A stretch of DNA of 64,000 nt from Pseudaminobacter salicylatoxidans (GCF_003148475.1 NZ_QGGG01000002.1:409049-473048), one strand, 5' to 3'. Positions 35,589 through 46,562 are shown, counted from the stretch's first letter. Made by a program: numbers and translations. Notes: a model not told the origin generated them from the letters alone.

Positions 35589-37364
35589 TCAGGCAGCTTC
35601 AGGCTGCGCGGAAACATGCGCGAGCGCGCGCACATCCTCGTCGGTCAGCAGACCGCCGGCACGCAGCAGGGCCGCGAAGCGGCCATTGGTGGCCGAGAGT
35701 TCGGCGAAACCGCCCATTTCGACGATGCGGCCGCTATCCATGAAGATAACCAGGTCGGCATCGCGCACCGTTGTGAGGCGATGGGCGATGATGAAGGTCG
35801 TCCTGCCCTGCCGCACGCGGTCGATGGCTTCCTTGACGCGCGTTTCGGTCTCGACGTCCAGCGCGCTGGTCGCCTCGTCGAGCACGAGAATCGGTGCATC
35901 CTTGAGAATGGCGCGGGCAATCGCGATGCGCTGGCGCTCGCCGCCGGAAAGCTGGCCGCCGCGCTCGCCGACGCTGGTGTCGTAGCCTTCGCTCTTGGCC
36001 AGGATGAAATCCTGTGCCGCCGCGGCTTCGGCCGCCGCATGAACATCGGCGTAGCTGGCGGTTTCACGGCCGATGCGGATGTTCTCCTCGATCGAGCGGT
36101 TGAACAGCCCGGCATCCTGGAAGACGGTGGCGATAGCCTGGCGCAGCGAACGCTTCGTGACGGTGGCCGTGTCGATGCCGTCGATGAGGATACGGCCCTG
36201 CTGCGGTGAATGGACACGCTGCAGAAGATTGATCAGCGTAGTCTTGCCCGCGCCGGTCGGGCCGACGATGGCCACCGTCTGGCCGGTGCGGATTTCGAAG
36301 GAGATGTCGCGCACGCCCTGACCTGAATTGGGGAACTCGAAGCCGACATTATCGAAGCGGATGTGGCCGGTGACGTTCTCCAGTTCGCGCAGGCCTGCAG
36401 GCTCCTTGCGATCGGCCACCGAATCCTCAAGCTGGTAGAAGGCTTCGAGCTTGGCGCGCGACTCGAATATCTGGTTCACGAAGTTGGAAATCTGGTCGAG
36501 GCGGCTGATCATCAGCGAAGCGAAGCCGGTAAAGGCAACTATGTCGCCGATGCGCAGTTCGCCGCGTGACACCAGCAATGCACCTACCATCAGCACGATC
36601 ATCATCGAGATGGTGGAGGACAGGCGCTGTAGCGCGCTGGCCAGCGCCCACCAGTCCAGAACCGGATACTGGGCCTGCAGCAGTTCGCGCACATGGTTGC
36701 GCAGGCGCTGCGTCTCCAGCCCGATGCGGTTATAGCTCTGCAGCACTGAAACGTTGTTCACCGTATCGGTGACGTGGGAGAATACCTCCTGATAGTGCTT
36801 CTCCACGTTGGACTGGCCGTCCTTGGTCTTGTGCATGACGATGCGGCTGATGATGAGATAGGAAACGCCCAGCCCCGCCAGCACGAGCGACATGCGCAGA
36901 TCCAGCGAGATTGCGGTGGGCACCAGCAGCGCCAGCGCCACGAGCGTGGTCAGGTGCTGGCGCATGAATTCCAGCCACAGGGTGAACAGCGCCTCGACCG
37001 CGCGCAGCATGGTGTGCAGCGCGCTGGAGGTGCCGCGTTCCTGATGCCAGGACAGCGGCATGGTGATGACCTGCTCGAAGGTTTCGCACAGCACCGTCGC
37101 GCGGCGTGCATGCGCCAGGCGGTCGGCGCCGCGAGCGACCAGCACGAAAGCAACGATGTTGAAGGCACCAAGCGCCGCCCAAAGTACCAGCGTCTGGAAC
37201 ACGTCCTGCTTTTCCGAAATGGCGTCGATCACGCGCCCGAACAGGATGGGCTCGACGATGGTCACCATCGCCAGCACGATGTTCGCGGTGCAGATGAAAA
37301 ATACGCGCTTCTTCTCGGTAGCCAGATACCGAAGCGCCCGAAAATAGACTTCCAGCAAAGACAC
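35589..37364 (-). CDS. ndvA: Cyclic beta-1,2-glucan ABC exporter
   Basis: A 591-residue ABC exporter homologous to NdvA/ChvA/Cgt, which moves cyclic beta-1,2-glucan to the periplasm. Six membrane segments fill the first 310 residues; motifs LSWHQERGTSSALHTMLRA and DWWALASALQR are characteristic of this exporter group. ATPase: Walker A GPTGAGKTT (about 365-373), signature LSGGERQR (about 469), Walker B ILVLDEATSALD. I place the start at GTG 37364 (preceded by GAGGTGAG), where the protein aligns with the usual MSLL start; the frame is open to TTG 37400. It follows ndvB, but a terminator-like hairpin separates the two. Confidence 0.95.
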   Translation of the reverse strand: MSLLEVYFRALRYLATEKKRVFFICTANIVLAMVTIVEPILFGRVIDAISEKQDVFQTLVLWAALGAFNIVAFVLVARGADRLAHARRATVLCETFEQVITMPLSWHQERGTSSALHTMLRAVEALFTLWLEFMRQHLTTLVALALLVPTAISLDLRMSLVLAGLGVSYLIISRIVMHKTKDGQSNVEKHYQEVFSHVTDTVNNVSVLQSYNRIGLETQRLRNHVRELLQAQYPVLDWWALASALQRLSSTISMMIVLMVGALLVSRGELRIGDIVAFTGFASLMISRLDQISNFVNQIFESRAKLEAFYQLEDSVADRKEPAGLRELENVTGHIRFDNVGFEFPNSGQGVRDISFEIRTGQTVAIVGPTGAGKTTLINLLQRVHSPQQGRILIDGIDTATVTKRSLRQAIATVFQDAGLFNRSIEENIRIGRETASYADVHAAAEAAAAQDFILAKSEGYDTSVGERGGQLSGGERQRIAIARAILKDAPILVLDEATSALDVETETRVKEAIDRVRQGRTTFIIAHRLTTVRDADLVIFMDSGRIVEMGGFAELSATNGRFAALLRAGGLLTDEDVRALAHVSAQPEAA

Positions 37365-37564
37365 GAAACTCACCTCGTGAGAACTAAAGCCGTGCAGCAA
37401 GCCTCATCGAACCCGACGCTGCCCGCGACATCGCAAGACAATGCCCACATACAGTCTTGGTTCCGCTTTTTCGAAACAACATCGAGAAACGCCCCGTAAT
37501 CTCACGTGATCACGTAACGGATTGAGATTTAAAGAAAAATGTCAGCCATACGGCAAAATAATGG

Positions 37565-37590
37565 CGCCCCGATCCGGATTGATCGGGGCG
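37565..37590 (-). terminator. Terminator-like hairpin after ndvB
   Basis: Perfect arms cgccccgatc (37565-37574) and gatcggggcg (37581-37590), loop of 6. Read on the minus strand it is followed by ccattatttt. It lies 20 bases after the ndvB stop and suggests that ndvA has its own promoter. Confidence 0.7.
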
Positions 37591-37609
37591 TGCAAAAATA
37601 GCTTCCCGG

Positions 37610-40600
37610 CTAAGCCGGAACATGGACCACGACGTCGTGTTCGCCCTTCGGCCCGAGCTCGAAAAAGCCACCCGAAGCGCGTTTGCCGTCGACCTCGATG
37701 GTGAGCTTCTTCACGGCCTCCCCGCGCACGACCCGGATGCGGTAAACGGCACCCTCCAGTCTGAGCGTTGCGCCGTAGCCCCGCCAGGCGGTGGGCAGGA
37801 CGGGATTGACGACGATGCGGGTATCTTCCCGCCTGATTCCCAAAATCCCCTCCACGGCAGCTCTATGGAGCCATCCGGCCGACCCGGTGTACCAGGTCCA
37901 GCCGCCGCGGCCGCCCTTGTCGCCCTGCGAATAGATGTCCGCGGCGACGACATAAGGCTCGACGCGATAATGCTCCGCTGCCTGCTCATCCAGCGCGTGA
38001 TTGACCGGATTGAGCATGTTGAAGCAACGGTAGGCGTCATCGGCTCGCCCCATTTCAGCCAAGGCAATGACAAACCAGGTGGCCGCATGGGTGTACTGGC
38101 CGCCATTTTCGCGCACCCCCGGCGGATAACTTTTTATGTAGCCGGGGTCCTTGTTTGTGTTCGAAAAGGGCGGCGTGAACAGCCTGATGATGTGTAGATC
38201 CTCATCGACCAGGAACTTCATGGCTGAATCCATTGCGGTCCTGGAACGTGCCGGATCGGCATCGCCCGAAAGCACGCTCCACGACTGGGCAATGGAGTCG
38301 ATCTTGCACTCCTCCGATTCCTGCGAGCCGAGCGGCGTGCCGTCATCATAGCTGCCGCGCCGATACCAGGCACCGTCCCACGCAGCGTTTTCCAGGGCAC
38401 GCTTGAGCTTGCGGGCATGCTTCTCCCATTTGTCGGCACGTTTGTCGTCGCCTTGCGCGCGTGCGACCGCGCCGAACTCGCCAAGCGTCTTCAGCAGGAA
38501 CCAGCCGAGCCAGACGCTCTCGCCCTTGCCGCCCTCGCCCACACGGTTCATGCCGTCGTTCCAGTCGCCGCCGAGAATAAGCGGCAAGCCGCTCGCGCCG
38601 GTACGCGCAATGGCAAGGTCGAGCGCGCGCGCGCAGTGTTCGTAAAGCGTCGCCGTTTTCTTCGATATTTCAGGCGTATAGAAAGCGTCGTGCTCACCTT
38701 CCTTGAGGGCTTCGCCTTCGATGAAAGGTATCTTTTCCTCAAGGATGGATGTGTCTCCGGTCACCTTCACATAGGAAGCGGTGCCGAACGCAAGCCACAC
38801 GACATCGTCGGAGATGATCGTGCGCACGCCCGCGCCGGTGCGCGGCAGCCACCAGTGCTGCACGTCGCCTTCGGGGAATTGCCGATGTCCGGCATTGACG
38901 ATCTGGTCCCTTGCAAGCTGCGGATCGTGCAGCATCAGCGACAGCGTGTCCTGCAGCTGATCACGGAAGCCGAACGCGCCGCTGGCCTGATAGAAGGCCG
39001 AGCGTGCACGCAGGCGGCAGGCAAGGCTCTGATAGGGCAGCCAGTAATTGACCAGCGCATCGAATGCCTTGTCCGGCGTTTCCACCAGCATCGTGCCGAG
39101 GAAATCCGTCCAGTAGCGTTCGTTCTCGGTCAGCCTCTCATCAAAGTCGCGTGCGCGATGGCGTACCACGAGATCTTTCACTTCTTCGTCGGAGTCGACA
39201 TCGCCAAGCAGGAAGAGCATGGAAGCTTCTTCGCCCGGCGCCACCTCGATGTCCCGTGCGATTGCGGCGCATGGGTCCAGTCCCGCCTCGATCCGACCCG
39301 ACAGGTCGAGCCCGCGCATCACCACATGCGGGGCCTCGATCGTCCCGCCCCTGCCAATGAATTCGCCGCGATCGGCGGTCACGGACTGGGCCTGCCCATC
39401 GCTCGCCAGGAAGGCGATGCGATCGCCGAAGTCCAGGCTGTAGCTGTTGGTGGCCAACAGCGCGCCCGTCTGCGCATCCTGCGAGGAAACGACATTGGAA
39501 GCTGATCTGGACCTGTTGTTGCCCAACACCCATTCGGCATAGGCATAGACCCGCAGCCGCGCCGGCACGGTGCCGGCATTGCGGATGCGTAGCCGGGAAA
39601 TCTTCACCGAATCAACCGGATCAACCAGTTGCGTGACCTCGGCCGTCAATTGTCCACGATCTACCGTGAAGGTGCTGACGCCCTGGCTGTGCCGGGCCTC
39701 GTAGCTGATCGAAGGATCGCGGGCGACGGCGGCGAACGGCGAAAACGCCTTTCCGTCGGTATGGTCGTAGATATAGATCGCCTCGCCCGGCCGGTTGCTC
39801 ACCGGATCGTTCGTCCACGGCGTCAACTGGAAGTCGCGGCTGTTGCGGCTCCAGGTGAAGGATGCGCCTTCCGCCGAGGTGTGGAAGCCGAAATTCGCGT
39901 TGGCGATCACGTTGATCCACGGATGCGGCGTGACGCGGTCGCCCGTCAGGCGCACGACATAGTCGCGTCCGCCCCGGTCGAAGCCGCCAAAACCGTTCCA
40001 CGAGGCCAACCCCTTTCCGCTCGGCGCTGAAACCGTCACCGCGCGCGCGGACGGCAGCGGCGTATGATGCATTTCGGCGGTCAGCTCGCTGAGCATCAGC
40101 GATTCGGCCGCAAATGCCGCGTCGCGTGCCTGAAGCGCGGCGATCTCGGCACGTTCGATCTGGTCGAAGATGGTGCCGTTGCGGGTGTGCAGGGCGATCC
40201 GCGCCGCCGAAAGCAGCGTCCTGTAGGACATCTCGTCCATCAGATCGCGGCGCACGGCAAAGATATGCTGGCGGGGCCCGAGTTCCTTGCCGCGCAGGCG
40301 GCTGTTCTCGGCCAGCGACTCGATCGCCTGCTGCAGGTCCTGCACATAGGAGGCGGCCTGCTCGTTGATCACGACAAGATCGGCCAGAAGCCCTCTCGAG
40401 CGCATATATTCCTGGAAGCGCAGCGCTTGTGCGACGATTTCCAGATCAGCCACGTCGCTGATGCGGATCGCAAAGATCGGATAATCGCCGGAGATCGCCA
40501 TGGGCCACAGCGCCGACTGCCGGCCAAGCCCTGCCGCCACCGTCTCGGCCGGCACGCGCAGCGCCGGATCCGGATAGAGCAGATAGCGCGCCAGCTTCTG

Positions 40601-43600
40601 CACATTGGCGGCGTCCGAAAGGCTCAGGCCCAGATGGCGCGTCTGTACCTGCGAGCGCGTCCAGGCCAGCATGGCCTGGCGCTGGTAGCTCTCGGGGTGG
40701 TCGAGCCGCCCGCGCACTTCGTCGATTTCGTCGCGATTGGCGCCCACGACCGTCCAGAAAGTCAGCGAAACCTTCTTGTTGGCCGGCACGCGCACGCGGC
40801 AGCGCAGCGCCATGATCGGGTCGAGCACGAAGCCCGAATTGCCGCCGAGCTGAGCGCCCGGATCGAAGGCCGCGGCATGGGTGATGTTGCGCCCGCGTCC
40901 GATGAAGGCGCGGCGGTCGGTTTCTGCCTCCGTGTCGCGTGTCTGCCCGCTGGCATCACTGACGAAATGCACTACCGCGATGTCGGGTTCGTTGGCCGCA
41001 CGCTTGCGCCGGCTGGCAAAGATCGCCCGATTGCCGGCCGCGATTTCCGTCTCGACGAACATCTTGGAGAAGGCTGGATGCGCGGCATCGGCCAGTTCCG
41101 GCGCAAGCACCAGTTCGGCATAGGAGGTGATCTCGATATGCCGGTCCATGGCCCCGTCATTGGCGATGGTTATGCGACGGCCTTCGCCATTGCCTTCCGA
41201 CACCACGATGCACTCCACCTCCGAGCGCAACGTGCCGACGGTTTTCACGAAGCTCGCCTTGTCGTCGCAGAACAGCGTCTGGGCGTGCTCGTTGGAAGCA
41301 CGCTTCGGCTCGGTGGTGGCGGACCACCATTCGCCCGTATCGGTATCGCGCAGGAAGAGATAGGTGCCGTAGCGGTCTTCCGTCGGGTCGGCCTCCCATC
41401 GGGTGACGGCAAGATCGTTCCAGCGGCTGTAGCCGGAGCCTGTCGCCGTGACCATCACCGAATAGCGGCCGTTGGACAAGAGGTTGGTGGCGCGCAGCGC
41501 CCGTGCCGGCTCCACCACCGAGCGCGTCTCGGGATTGTCGTCCACGACCTCCACCTTTGGCCGCTCGTCCGCCTCGGTGCGGACGGTGGCGATCGGAATG
41601 TCGCGCGGCGCCTTTTCCTGCAGCAGCAGTTCGGCCGCCTCGATGACTGGATCGCTGTGGAAGCGATCGCGCATGCGGCCCTCGAAGATCGCATTGGCCA
41701 CGGCCGCGATCGACATTCCCTGATGGTGGGCCATGTAGTTGTAGACGACAGCATGATTGGTGCCCTCGGGAACACGTTGCGGCGTGAAGTCCACCGCGTC
41801 GTGATAGCCGTAGCGGCCAAGCCCGCCGATCCGGCGCAGCCTCATCAGGTTCTGCACCGCCTCATGCGGCATGAATTGCGCGGCAAGCGCCGTCGCATAG
41901 GGTGCGATCACGGTGTTCTGCGCCAGACCGCGCTTCAGGCCCAACCCCGGTACGCCGAAATTGGTGTACTGATAGGTCATTTCGCGGTCGCGCGCGTTGA
42001 AGGCGGCTTCGGAGATGCCCCAGGGAATGCGCTTCGAGCGGCCATACTGGATCTGACGCCGGATGATCAGCTTGTTCGTCTGGTTGAGCAGGCCGCCCTG
42101 CGGCTCCTTCATCACCAGCGGCGGCATCAGATACTCGAACATCGAGCCCGACCAGGACAACAGCGCGCCCTTGAAGCCGATCTCGACGATTGGCCGGCCC
42201 AGCCGGAACCAATGGTCGGTCGGAATATCGCCCTTGGCGATGGCGAACAGGCTGGTCAGCCGCGCTTCCGAGGCCAAAAGGTCGTAGCAGCTTTCATCCA
42301 GCTGATGTTCTTCCACGCGGTAACCGATGGAGAGCAGCTTGCGCTCTCGCCGCAGCAGGAAGGAAAAGTCCATCTCGAAGGCGAAGCGGCGCGTTCGTTC
42401 CTGAAGGTTCTTCAGCTTTGCCCGCAGCACCTCGATCGACTTCTCGTCGCTGTGCGCGTCATGGACATGCGCCTCGCACACCGCTTCCAGCTTGGCGGCC
42501 CATTCGGTCAGCACCTCGCTGCGATGCGACCGCACCTCGGTGTTGATCGCGCTGGCGAGCTTGCGGATTTCGCCCGACAGCACCGCCAGATTGATGGTGC
42601 GGATCGACGCCATCTCCGGCTGTTCCTTGATCGCGGCCACCGCCCGGCTCATGCCGTCGATGCGGTCGCGCAGGCGCTGGCGCAGCGGTCGAAGCTGGCG
42701 GCGATCGTCGGGCAAATCGTCGAGATTTTCATCGAGGACGGCGACCGCATCCAGAAGACCGTCGAAATCGCCCTGCAGGTGCACCGATGGCGCTTCCGCC
42801 CATTCGGCGCAGGCCGCCGCGACCGCGATGAGATGGCCGGCAAGATTGCCGCTATCGACCGCCGAAACGTAGAGCGGCGAAAGTGGCCGCAGCGTATTGG
42901 TCTCGTACCAGTTGTAGAGATGACCGCGATAGCGCCCCATCTTCTCGATGGTCGTCATCGTCTGGTCTATGCGCTCGGCAGCTTCGGCAAGGCTGATCCA
43001 GCCGAAGTCACGCGCCGACACCACCGACAGCAGATAGACGCCGATATTGGTGGGCGACGTGCGGTGGGCCACCACCGGGCGCGGCGTTTCCTGGAAATTG
43101 TCCGGCGGCAGCCAGTTGTCTTCCTCCGTCACGAAGGCTTCGAAATAGGCCCACGTGCGGCGGGCGGTGATGCGCAACCGGTGTATGTCCTGCGGCGAGA
43201 TGCGCAGCCTGTCTTCCGTCTCGGCCGAACGGCTGATCAGCCAGGCGAATGCCGGCGAGCCTGCCCAGAAGATGGCAAAGAAGAAGGCGACGAAACTGCC
43301 CGTGGAATCGGCCGCAACCGGAATGGCAAGCCCGATGATGGCAATGACCACCGCGCCGCGCATGATGCGGTAGTAGGAATAGAGGTCGTTGCCGCCCGTC
43401 TTGTGCGCCTGTGAAGCGGTGCGCCATTCCAGCATATTCTGGCGGCTGACGAAAAACCTGTAGAGGGTGCGCAGCAGCGCATCCCCCATCATCCAGGCCA
43501 GATGCGCCATGAGCACCACGCGTACCGCCACCATCGCCGTGCCGAATGCGACATCCCGAAACAGCGCGCTGAAATGGCCGCGCGGCGTGGCATCCCCGCT

Positions 43601-46162
43601 CTTGGGCAGGATCGAATTGACCACGTCGAAGGTCGGAGCCATGAAAATGACCAGGATCAGCAGCGCCTGCCACTGGGCTGCCTGTGTGAAGGGCAGCAGC
43701 GTCCATCCCGCAACGGCCGAAGCGACCCAGAAAATGGGTACCAGCGAGCGTCGCAGATTGTCGAACATCTTCCAGCGCGACAGGGCCGGTACACCCGATC
43801 CAAGCTGGAAAATGAAGTTCAGAAGCTGCCAGTCGCCCCTTGCCCAGCGGTGATGGCGCGAGGCGTCGACCGAATAGCGGGTGGGGTAGTCCTCCACCAC
43901 TTCCACATCGGTGACGAGTCCGGCGCGCGACAGCGCGCCTTCCAGCAGGTCGTGGCTGAGAACGGCGTTTTCGGGGATACGCCCCTTCAGCGCCGCTTCC
44001 ATGGCATCGACATGATAGAGACCCTTGCCTGTGAAGGTGCCCTCCCCGAAAACGTCCTGATAGACGTCGGAAACGGCGAAGACATATGGATCGAGACCGC
44101 GATTGGAGGAAAAGACGCGCTGGAAGAAGGAGGCTTCGTCGCCGGTGGTCAGCGATGCGGTCACGCGCGGCTGCAGAATGGCGTAGCCTGCGGTCACACG
44201 CCGTTGCGCCGCGTCGAATTGCGGCCGGTTAAGCGGATGGCACAGCTTGCCGACCAGCCGCTTCACCGCATCGCGGGTCATGCGCGTATCGGCATCGAGC
44301 GTCATGACGTGGACGATCTTTTCCGGCAGCGGCGCATCCGGCGGCAGGAAGGTGGTGTCGGCGTCTCCGCGCAGCAGCAGGTTCAACTCATGCAGCTTGC
44401 CGCGCTTGCGCTCCCAGCCCATCCAGCACTTTTGCGAGGCGTTATAGAGACGACGGCGGTGCAGCAGATGAAAGAGCGGCGCGCCCCTGGCCGGATAACG
44501 CTTGTTGAGCTTGGCGATCTCCTCGCGCGCATAGGCCAGGATTTCCATGTCGCCGGGGCTCTGCTCGGCCGAGCTGTCCGGCCAGTCCGACAACAGCGCA
44601 TAGTAGATTTCGCCATGCATATTGGCGAGATGGTGGACTTCGAGCTGGCGGACGTTCTCCTCGACATCGTCGCGCGAGCCGATCAGCGAAGGCACCACCA
44701 CCAGCGTGCGCGCCTCCACCGGAACGCCTTCCTTGTATTCATAGCCGATGAGACGCGTCGGCTTGAGGAACAGCAGCACGATCGTATTGAAAAAGGCCAT
44801 CGCGCCTTCGCTGGCGGGAAGCGAGAACAGCACAAGCATCAGCACGATCGACGAACTCGCCATGCCAAGGCTGGCCAGGGCATGCCCCGCGAGCGCCAGA
44901 AGCAGCGCGGTAAGCGCGAAAACCGGAACGGCCATGCCGAGCCAGCCCGTGCGCCGGAAGGCCCGTTTGAACCACATGGTGAACGGCGGGCGGTAGCCAA
45001 TTTCGCGTTCCAGATGCTGTCGCTTGGGACCGACGAGGAGGAAGCCGATGTCGTTTCCGGGGCTGATGCCATCGGCTCCCTCCCCGGCTTCCACCAACTC
45101 GATGGCGCGGTTGGCGACCTCGAACTCGGTGTGTCCGGAACGCCGCGCCAGATCCTCGATGGCCGCGCGATACTGGTCGCGCGACTGGAAATCCAGATCG
45201 GCGAAATTGGTGCGCTGGCGCAGCAGAGAATCGACCGGGCTGACCGACTCGAACCAGAGCGTCCAGTCGACATCATTGAGCAGCCGCAATCCCCGGATGA
45301 TGTTGCCGGTGGTGACGTTGCCGCTCGAAAGCGTCTGGTGCTCGCTGAGGATGATTTCCTCTGCGTCCGATCCCGATTTCTCGAGCTGGTCCTCCAGCCA
45401 AACCAGCGCGCGGCCGGCATTTTGCGACCCGTCGCGCAGGCGATAGAGGAGCTGGGTGGCGAACGTGGTGTCGCGCGCATGCGTGGTGTAGTGGGAAAGA
45501 ATGGCCCGGCGCGCCTCGCCGTCGCCGGCGGCCAGCACCCTGTCGGCAACGTCGTTGGCGACCTGGCGCATGTCATGGGTGCGGTTCACCCGCACAGCCA
45601 GTCGGCGCAGATTCTCGATCAGCACGAAGCGAAGAAGCGAAGGCAGCGCCCACAGTTCGCCGATACGCATCGGCTCGACGCTTTGATAGCCGTCGATGAG
45701 CGCTTTGAACATGTCGGCCGACACCATGCTGTCGGAATGGGCGACATAGACCCATGCCAGCGCCAGCGTGCGCGGCAGTTCAACGCCATTCGCCAACTTT
45801 ATGGTCGGCAGTTCGGCATAGAAGCGGCGCGGCAGGTCGCGCTTGATCTGGAAGATGGTTTCTTCGACGAGATAGTTGTTGTCGAGCAGCCACTGGGCGG
45901 CCGGCGTTATCGTTTCGCCGCGGGCCTGCGCCGAGTTGGTCGCGCGATAGACCTCCAGGATCTTGTCGGCGTCCTCGCGGATCCTCGCCTGAAAATCGAA
46001 GGCTTCGATGTCATAGCAGTCTTCAAGCTCGCGGCGCGCGAGTGCCGCGCCTAGCGCAAACAGCTTCTCTTCCGGAAGGAAGTTCGACCGGATCGGGTGC
46101 TCCAGAGTTTCGGGAAACTTTGCTGCCTTCTCCAGAGAGGCCGGATCGGTCTGAACATTCAT
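37610..46162 (-). CDS. ndvB: Cyclic beta-1,2-glucan synthase
   Basis: A giant inner-membrane enzyme (2850 residues) that starts, elongates and cyclises beta-1,2-glucan. Regions in order: N-terminal cytoplasmic part (1-400); membrane segments near 406-445; glycosyltransferase domain with aspartate motif TLDADTRM (about 620) and HHRWARGDW (about 776); further membrane segments up to about 1000; a large region with a glucoamylase-like block; and C-terminal GH94-type phosphorylase domain, with catalytic Asp region GGDWNDGMN (about 2534), which controls glucan length. Length fits NdvB/ChvB/Cgs (about 2830-2870). The product works in osmoadaptation and host interaction. ATG 46162 is chosen over TTG 46171; the ribosome binding site is weak. 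Confidence 0.97.
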   Translation of the reverse strand: MNVQTDPASLEKAAKFPETLEHPIRSNFLPEEKLFALGAALARRELEDCYDIEAFDFQARIREDADKILEVYRATNSAQARGETITPAAQWLLDNNYLVEETIFQIKRDLPRRFYAELPTIKLANGVELPRTLALAWVYVAHSDSMVSADMFKALIDGYQSVEPMRIGELWALPSLLRFVLIENLRRLAVRVNRTHDMRQVANDVADRVLAAGDGEARRAILSHYTTHARDTTFATQLLYRLRDGSQNAGRALVWLEDQLEKSGSDAEEIILSEHQTLSSGNVTTGNIIRGLRLLNDVDWTLWFESVSPVDSLLRQRTNFADLDFQSRDQYRAAIEDLARRSGHTEFEVANRAIELVEAGEGADGISPGNDIGFLLVGPKRQHLEREIGYRPPFTMWFKRAFRRTGWLGMAVPVFALTALLLALAGHALASLGMASSSIVLMLVLFSLPASEGAMAFFNTIVLLFLKPTRLIGYEYKEGVPVEARTLVVVPSLIGSRDDVEENVRQLEVHHLANMHGEIYYALLSDWPDSSAEQSPGDMEILAYAREEIAKLNKRYPARGAPLFHLLHRRRLYNASQKCWMGWERKRGKLHELNLLLRGDADTTFLPPDAPLPEKIVHVMTLDADTRMTRDAVKRLVGKLCHPLNRPQFDAAQRRVTAGYAILQPRVTASLTTGDEASFFQRVFSSNRGLDPYVFAVSDVYQDVFGEGTFTGKGLYHVDAMEAALKGRIPENAVLSHDLLEGALSRAGLVTDVEVVEDYPTRYSVDASRHHRWARGDWQLLNFIFQLGSGVPALSRWKMFDNLRRSLVPIFWVASAVAGWTLLPFTQAAQWQALLILVIFMAPTFDVVNSILPKSGDATPRGHFSALFRDVAFGTAMVAVRVVLMAHLAWMMGDALLRTLYRFFVSRQNMLEWRTASQAHKTGGNDLYSYYRIMRGAVVIAIIGLAIPVAADSTGSFVAFFFAIFWAGSPAFAWLISRSAETEDRLRISPQDIHRLRITARRTWAYFEAFVTEEDNWLPPDNFQETPRPVVAHRTSPTNIGVYLLSVVSARDFGWISLAEAAERIDQTMTTIEKMGRYRGHLYNWYETNTLRPLSPLYVSAVDSGNLAGHLIAVAAACAEWAEAPSVHLQGDFDGLLDAVAVLDENLDDLPDDRRQLRPLRQRLRDRIDGMSRAVAAIKEQPEMASIRTINLAVLSGEIRKLASAINTEVRSHRSEVLTEWAAKLEAVCEAHVHDAHSDEKSIEVLRAKLKNLQERTRRFAFEMDFSFLLRRERKLLSIGYRVEEHQLDESCYDLLASEARLTSLFAIAKGDIPTDHWFRLGRPIVEIGFKGALLSWSGSMFEYLMPPLVMKEPQGGLLNQTNKLIIRRQIQYGRSKRIPWGISEAAFNARDREMTYQYTNFGVPGLGLKRGLAQNTVIAPYATALAAQFMPHEAVQNLMRLRRIGGLGRYGYHDAVDFTPQRVPEGTNHAVVYNYMAHHQGMSIAAVANAIFEGRMRDRFHSDPVIEAAELLLQEKAPRDIPIATVRTEADERPKVEVVDDNPETRSVVEPARALRATNLLSNGRYSVMVTATGSGYSRWNDLAVTRWEADPTEDRYGTYLFLRDTDTGEWWSATTEPKRASNEHAQTLFCDDKASFVKTVGTLRSEVECIVVSEGNGEGRRITIANDGAMDRHIEITSYAELVLAPELADAAHPAFSKMFVETEIAAGNRAIFASRRKRAANEPDIAVVHFVSDASGQTRDTEAETDRRAFIGRGRNITHAAAFDPGAQLGGNSGFVLDPIMALRCRVRVPANKKVSLTFWTVVGANRDEIDEVRGRLDHPESYQRQAMLAWTRSQVQTRHLGLSLSDAANVQKLARYLLYPDPALRVPAETVAAGLGRQSALWPMAISGDYPIFAIRISDVADLEIVAQALRFQEYMRSRGLLADLVVINEQAASYVQDLQQAIESLAENSRLRGKELGPRQHIFAVRRDLMDEMSYRTLLSAARIALHTRNGTIFDQIERAEIAALQARDAAFAAESLMLSELTAEMHHTPLPSARAVTVSAPSGKGLASWNGFGGFDRGGRDYVVRLTGDRVTPHPWINVIANANFGFHTSAEGASFTWSRNSRDFQLTPWTNDPVSNRPGEAIYIYDHTDGKAFSPFAAVARDPSISYEARHSQGVSTFTVDRGQLTAEVTQLVDPVDSVKISRLRIRNAGTVPARLRVYAYAEWVLGNNRSRSASNVVSSQDAQTGALLATNSYSLDFGDRIAFLASDGQAQSVTADRGEFIGRGGTIEAPHVVMRGLDLSGRIEAGLDPCAAIARDIEVAPGEEASMLFLLGDVDSDEEVKDLVVRHRARDFDERLTENERYWTDFLGTMLVETPDKAFDALVNYWLPYQSLACRLRARSAFYQASGAFGFRDQLQDTLSLMLHDPQLARDQIVNAGHRQFPEGDVQHWWLPRTGAGVRTIISDDVVWLAFGTASYVKVTGDTSILEEKIPFIEGEALKEGEHDAFYTPEISKKTATLYEHCARALDLAIARTGASGLPLILGGDWNDGMNRVGEGGKGESVWLGWFLLKTLGEFGAVARAQGDDKRADKWEKHARKLKRALENAAWDGAWYRRGSYDDGTPLGSQESEECKIDSIAQSWSVLSGDADPARSRTAMDSAMKFLVDEDLHIIRLFTPPFSNTNKDPGYIKSYPPGVRENGGQYTHAATWFVIALAEMGRADDAYRCFNMLNPVNHALDEQAAEHYRVEPYVVAADIYSQGDKGGRGGWTWYTGSAGWLHRAAVEGILGIRREDTRIVVNPVLPTAWRGYGATLRLEGAVYRIRVVRGEAVKKLTIEVDGKRASGGFFELGPKGEHDVVVHVPA

Positions 46163-46562
46163 CAATATCAATTCCGCTCAACAACAAACAGGCCGCGCCA
46201 GGGACGAGCCACTACACGGCAGAACAGTTCGGATGACGATTGGTTGCATGGCACCGTCGTCCAAACCGCTTTTTCCCCCTGGGACAGGAGAAAGGTGGAA
46301 ATGTGTCGGACATTTCCCTGTCAAAAAGTCATTTGAATCAATGAGAAGACGAAAAGCGCCAATTCGGGCTTTTTCGTGTTTGACAGCCCGTTTTCAGCCA
46401 CATTTACGTTACGCTCCGACACAATATGTCAGAAGCTTTTCGGGGCGCACGGCGGTCGCGCATCAGGGGGCACTCAGGGGAGAAAGGGGCTGTTCTTCGG
46501 GAGGCATGGTCATGCCGCCGACACGCGGCGACACGACAAGGCAACTCGGCTCCGGATGGGGC
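46163..46562. other. Upstream region of ndvB with nested dyad
   Basis: 400 bases between the ridA stop and ndvB start. A perfect 8-base dyad ggaaatgt (46297-46304)/acatttcc (46310-46317) is enclosed by gacagg (46283-46288)/cctgtc (46317-46322), about 130 bases before the ndvB start; it may be a regulator site or leader hairpin. A weak hairpin at 46350-46378 (gaaaagc..gctttttc) may end ridA transcription. No gene recognised. Confidence 0.5.

Noticed and set aside
40064..46054. Two very long plus-strand open frames (about 1116 and 850 codons) opposite ndvB
   Set aside because: They run antisense to a clear family protein, have no recognisable domains or good ribosome binding sites, and arise from the GC-rich codon pattern.
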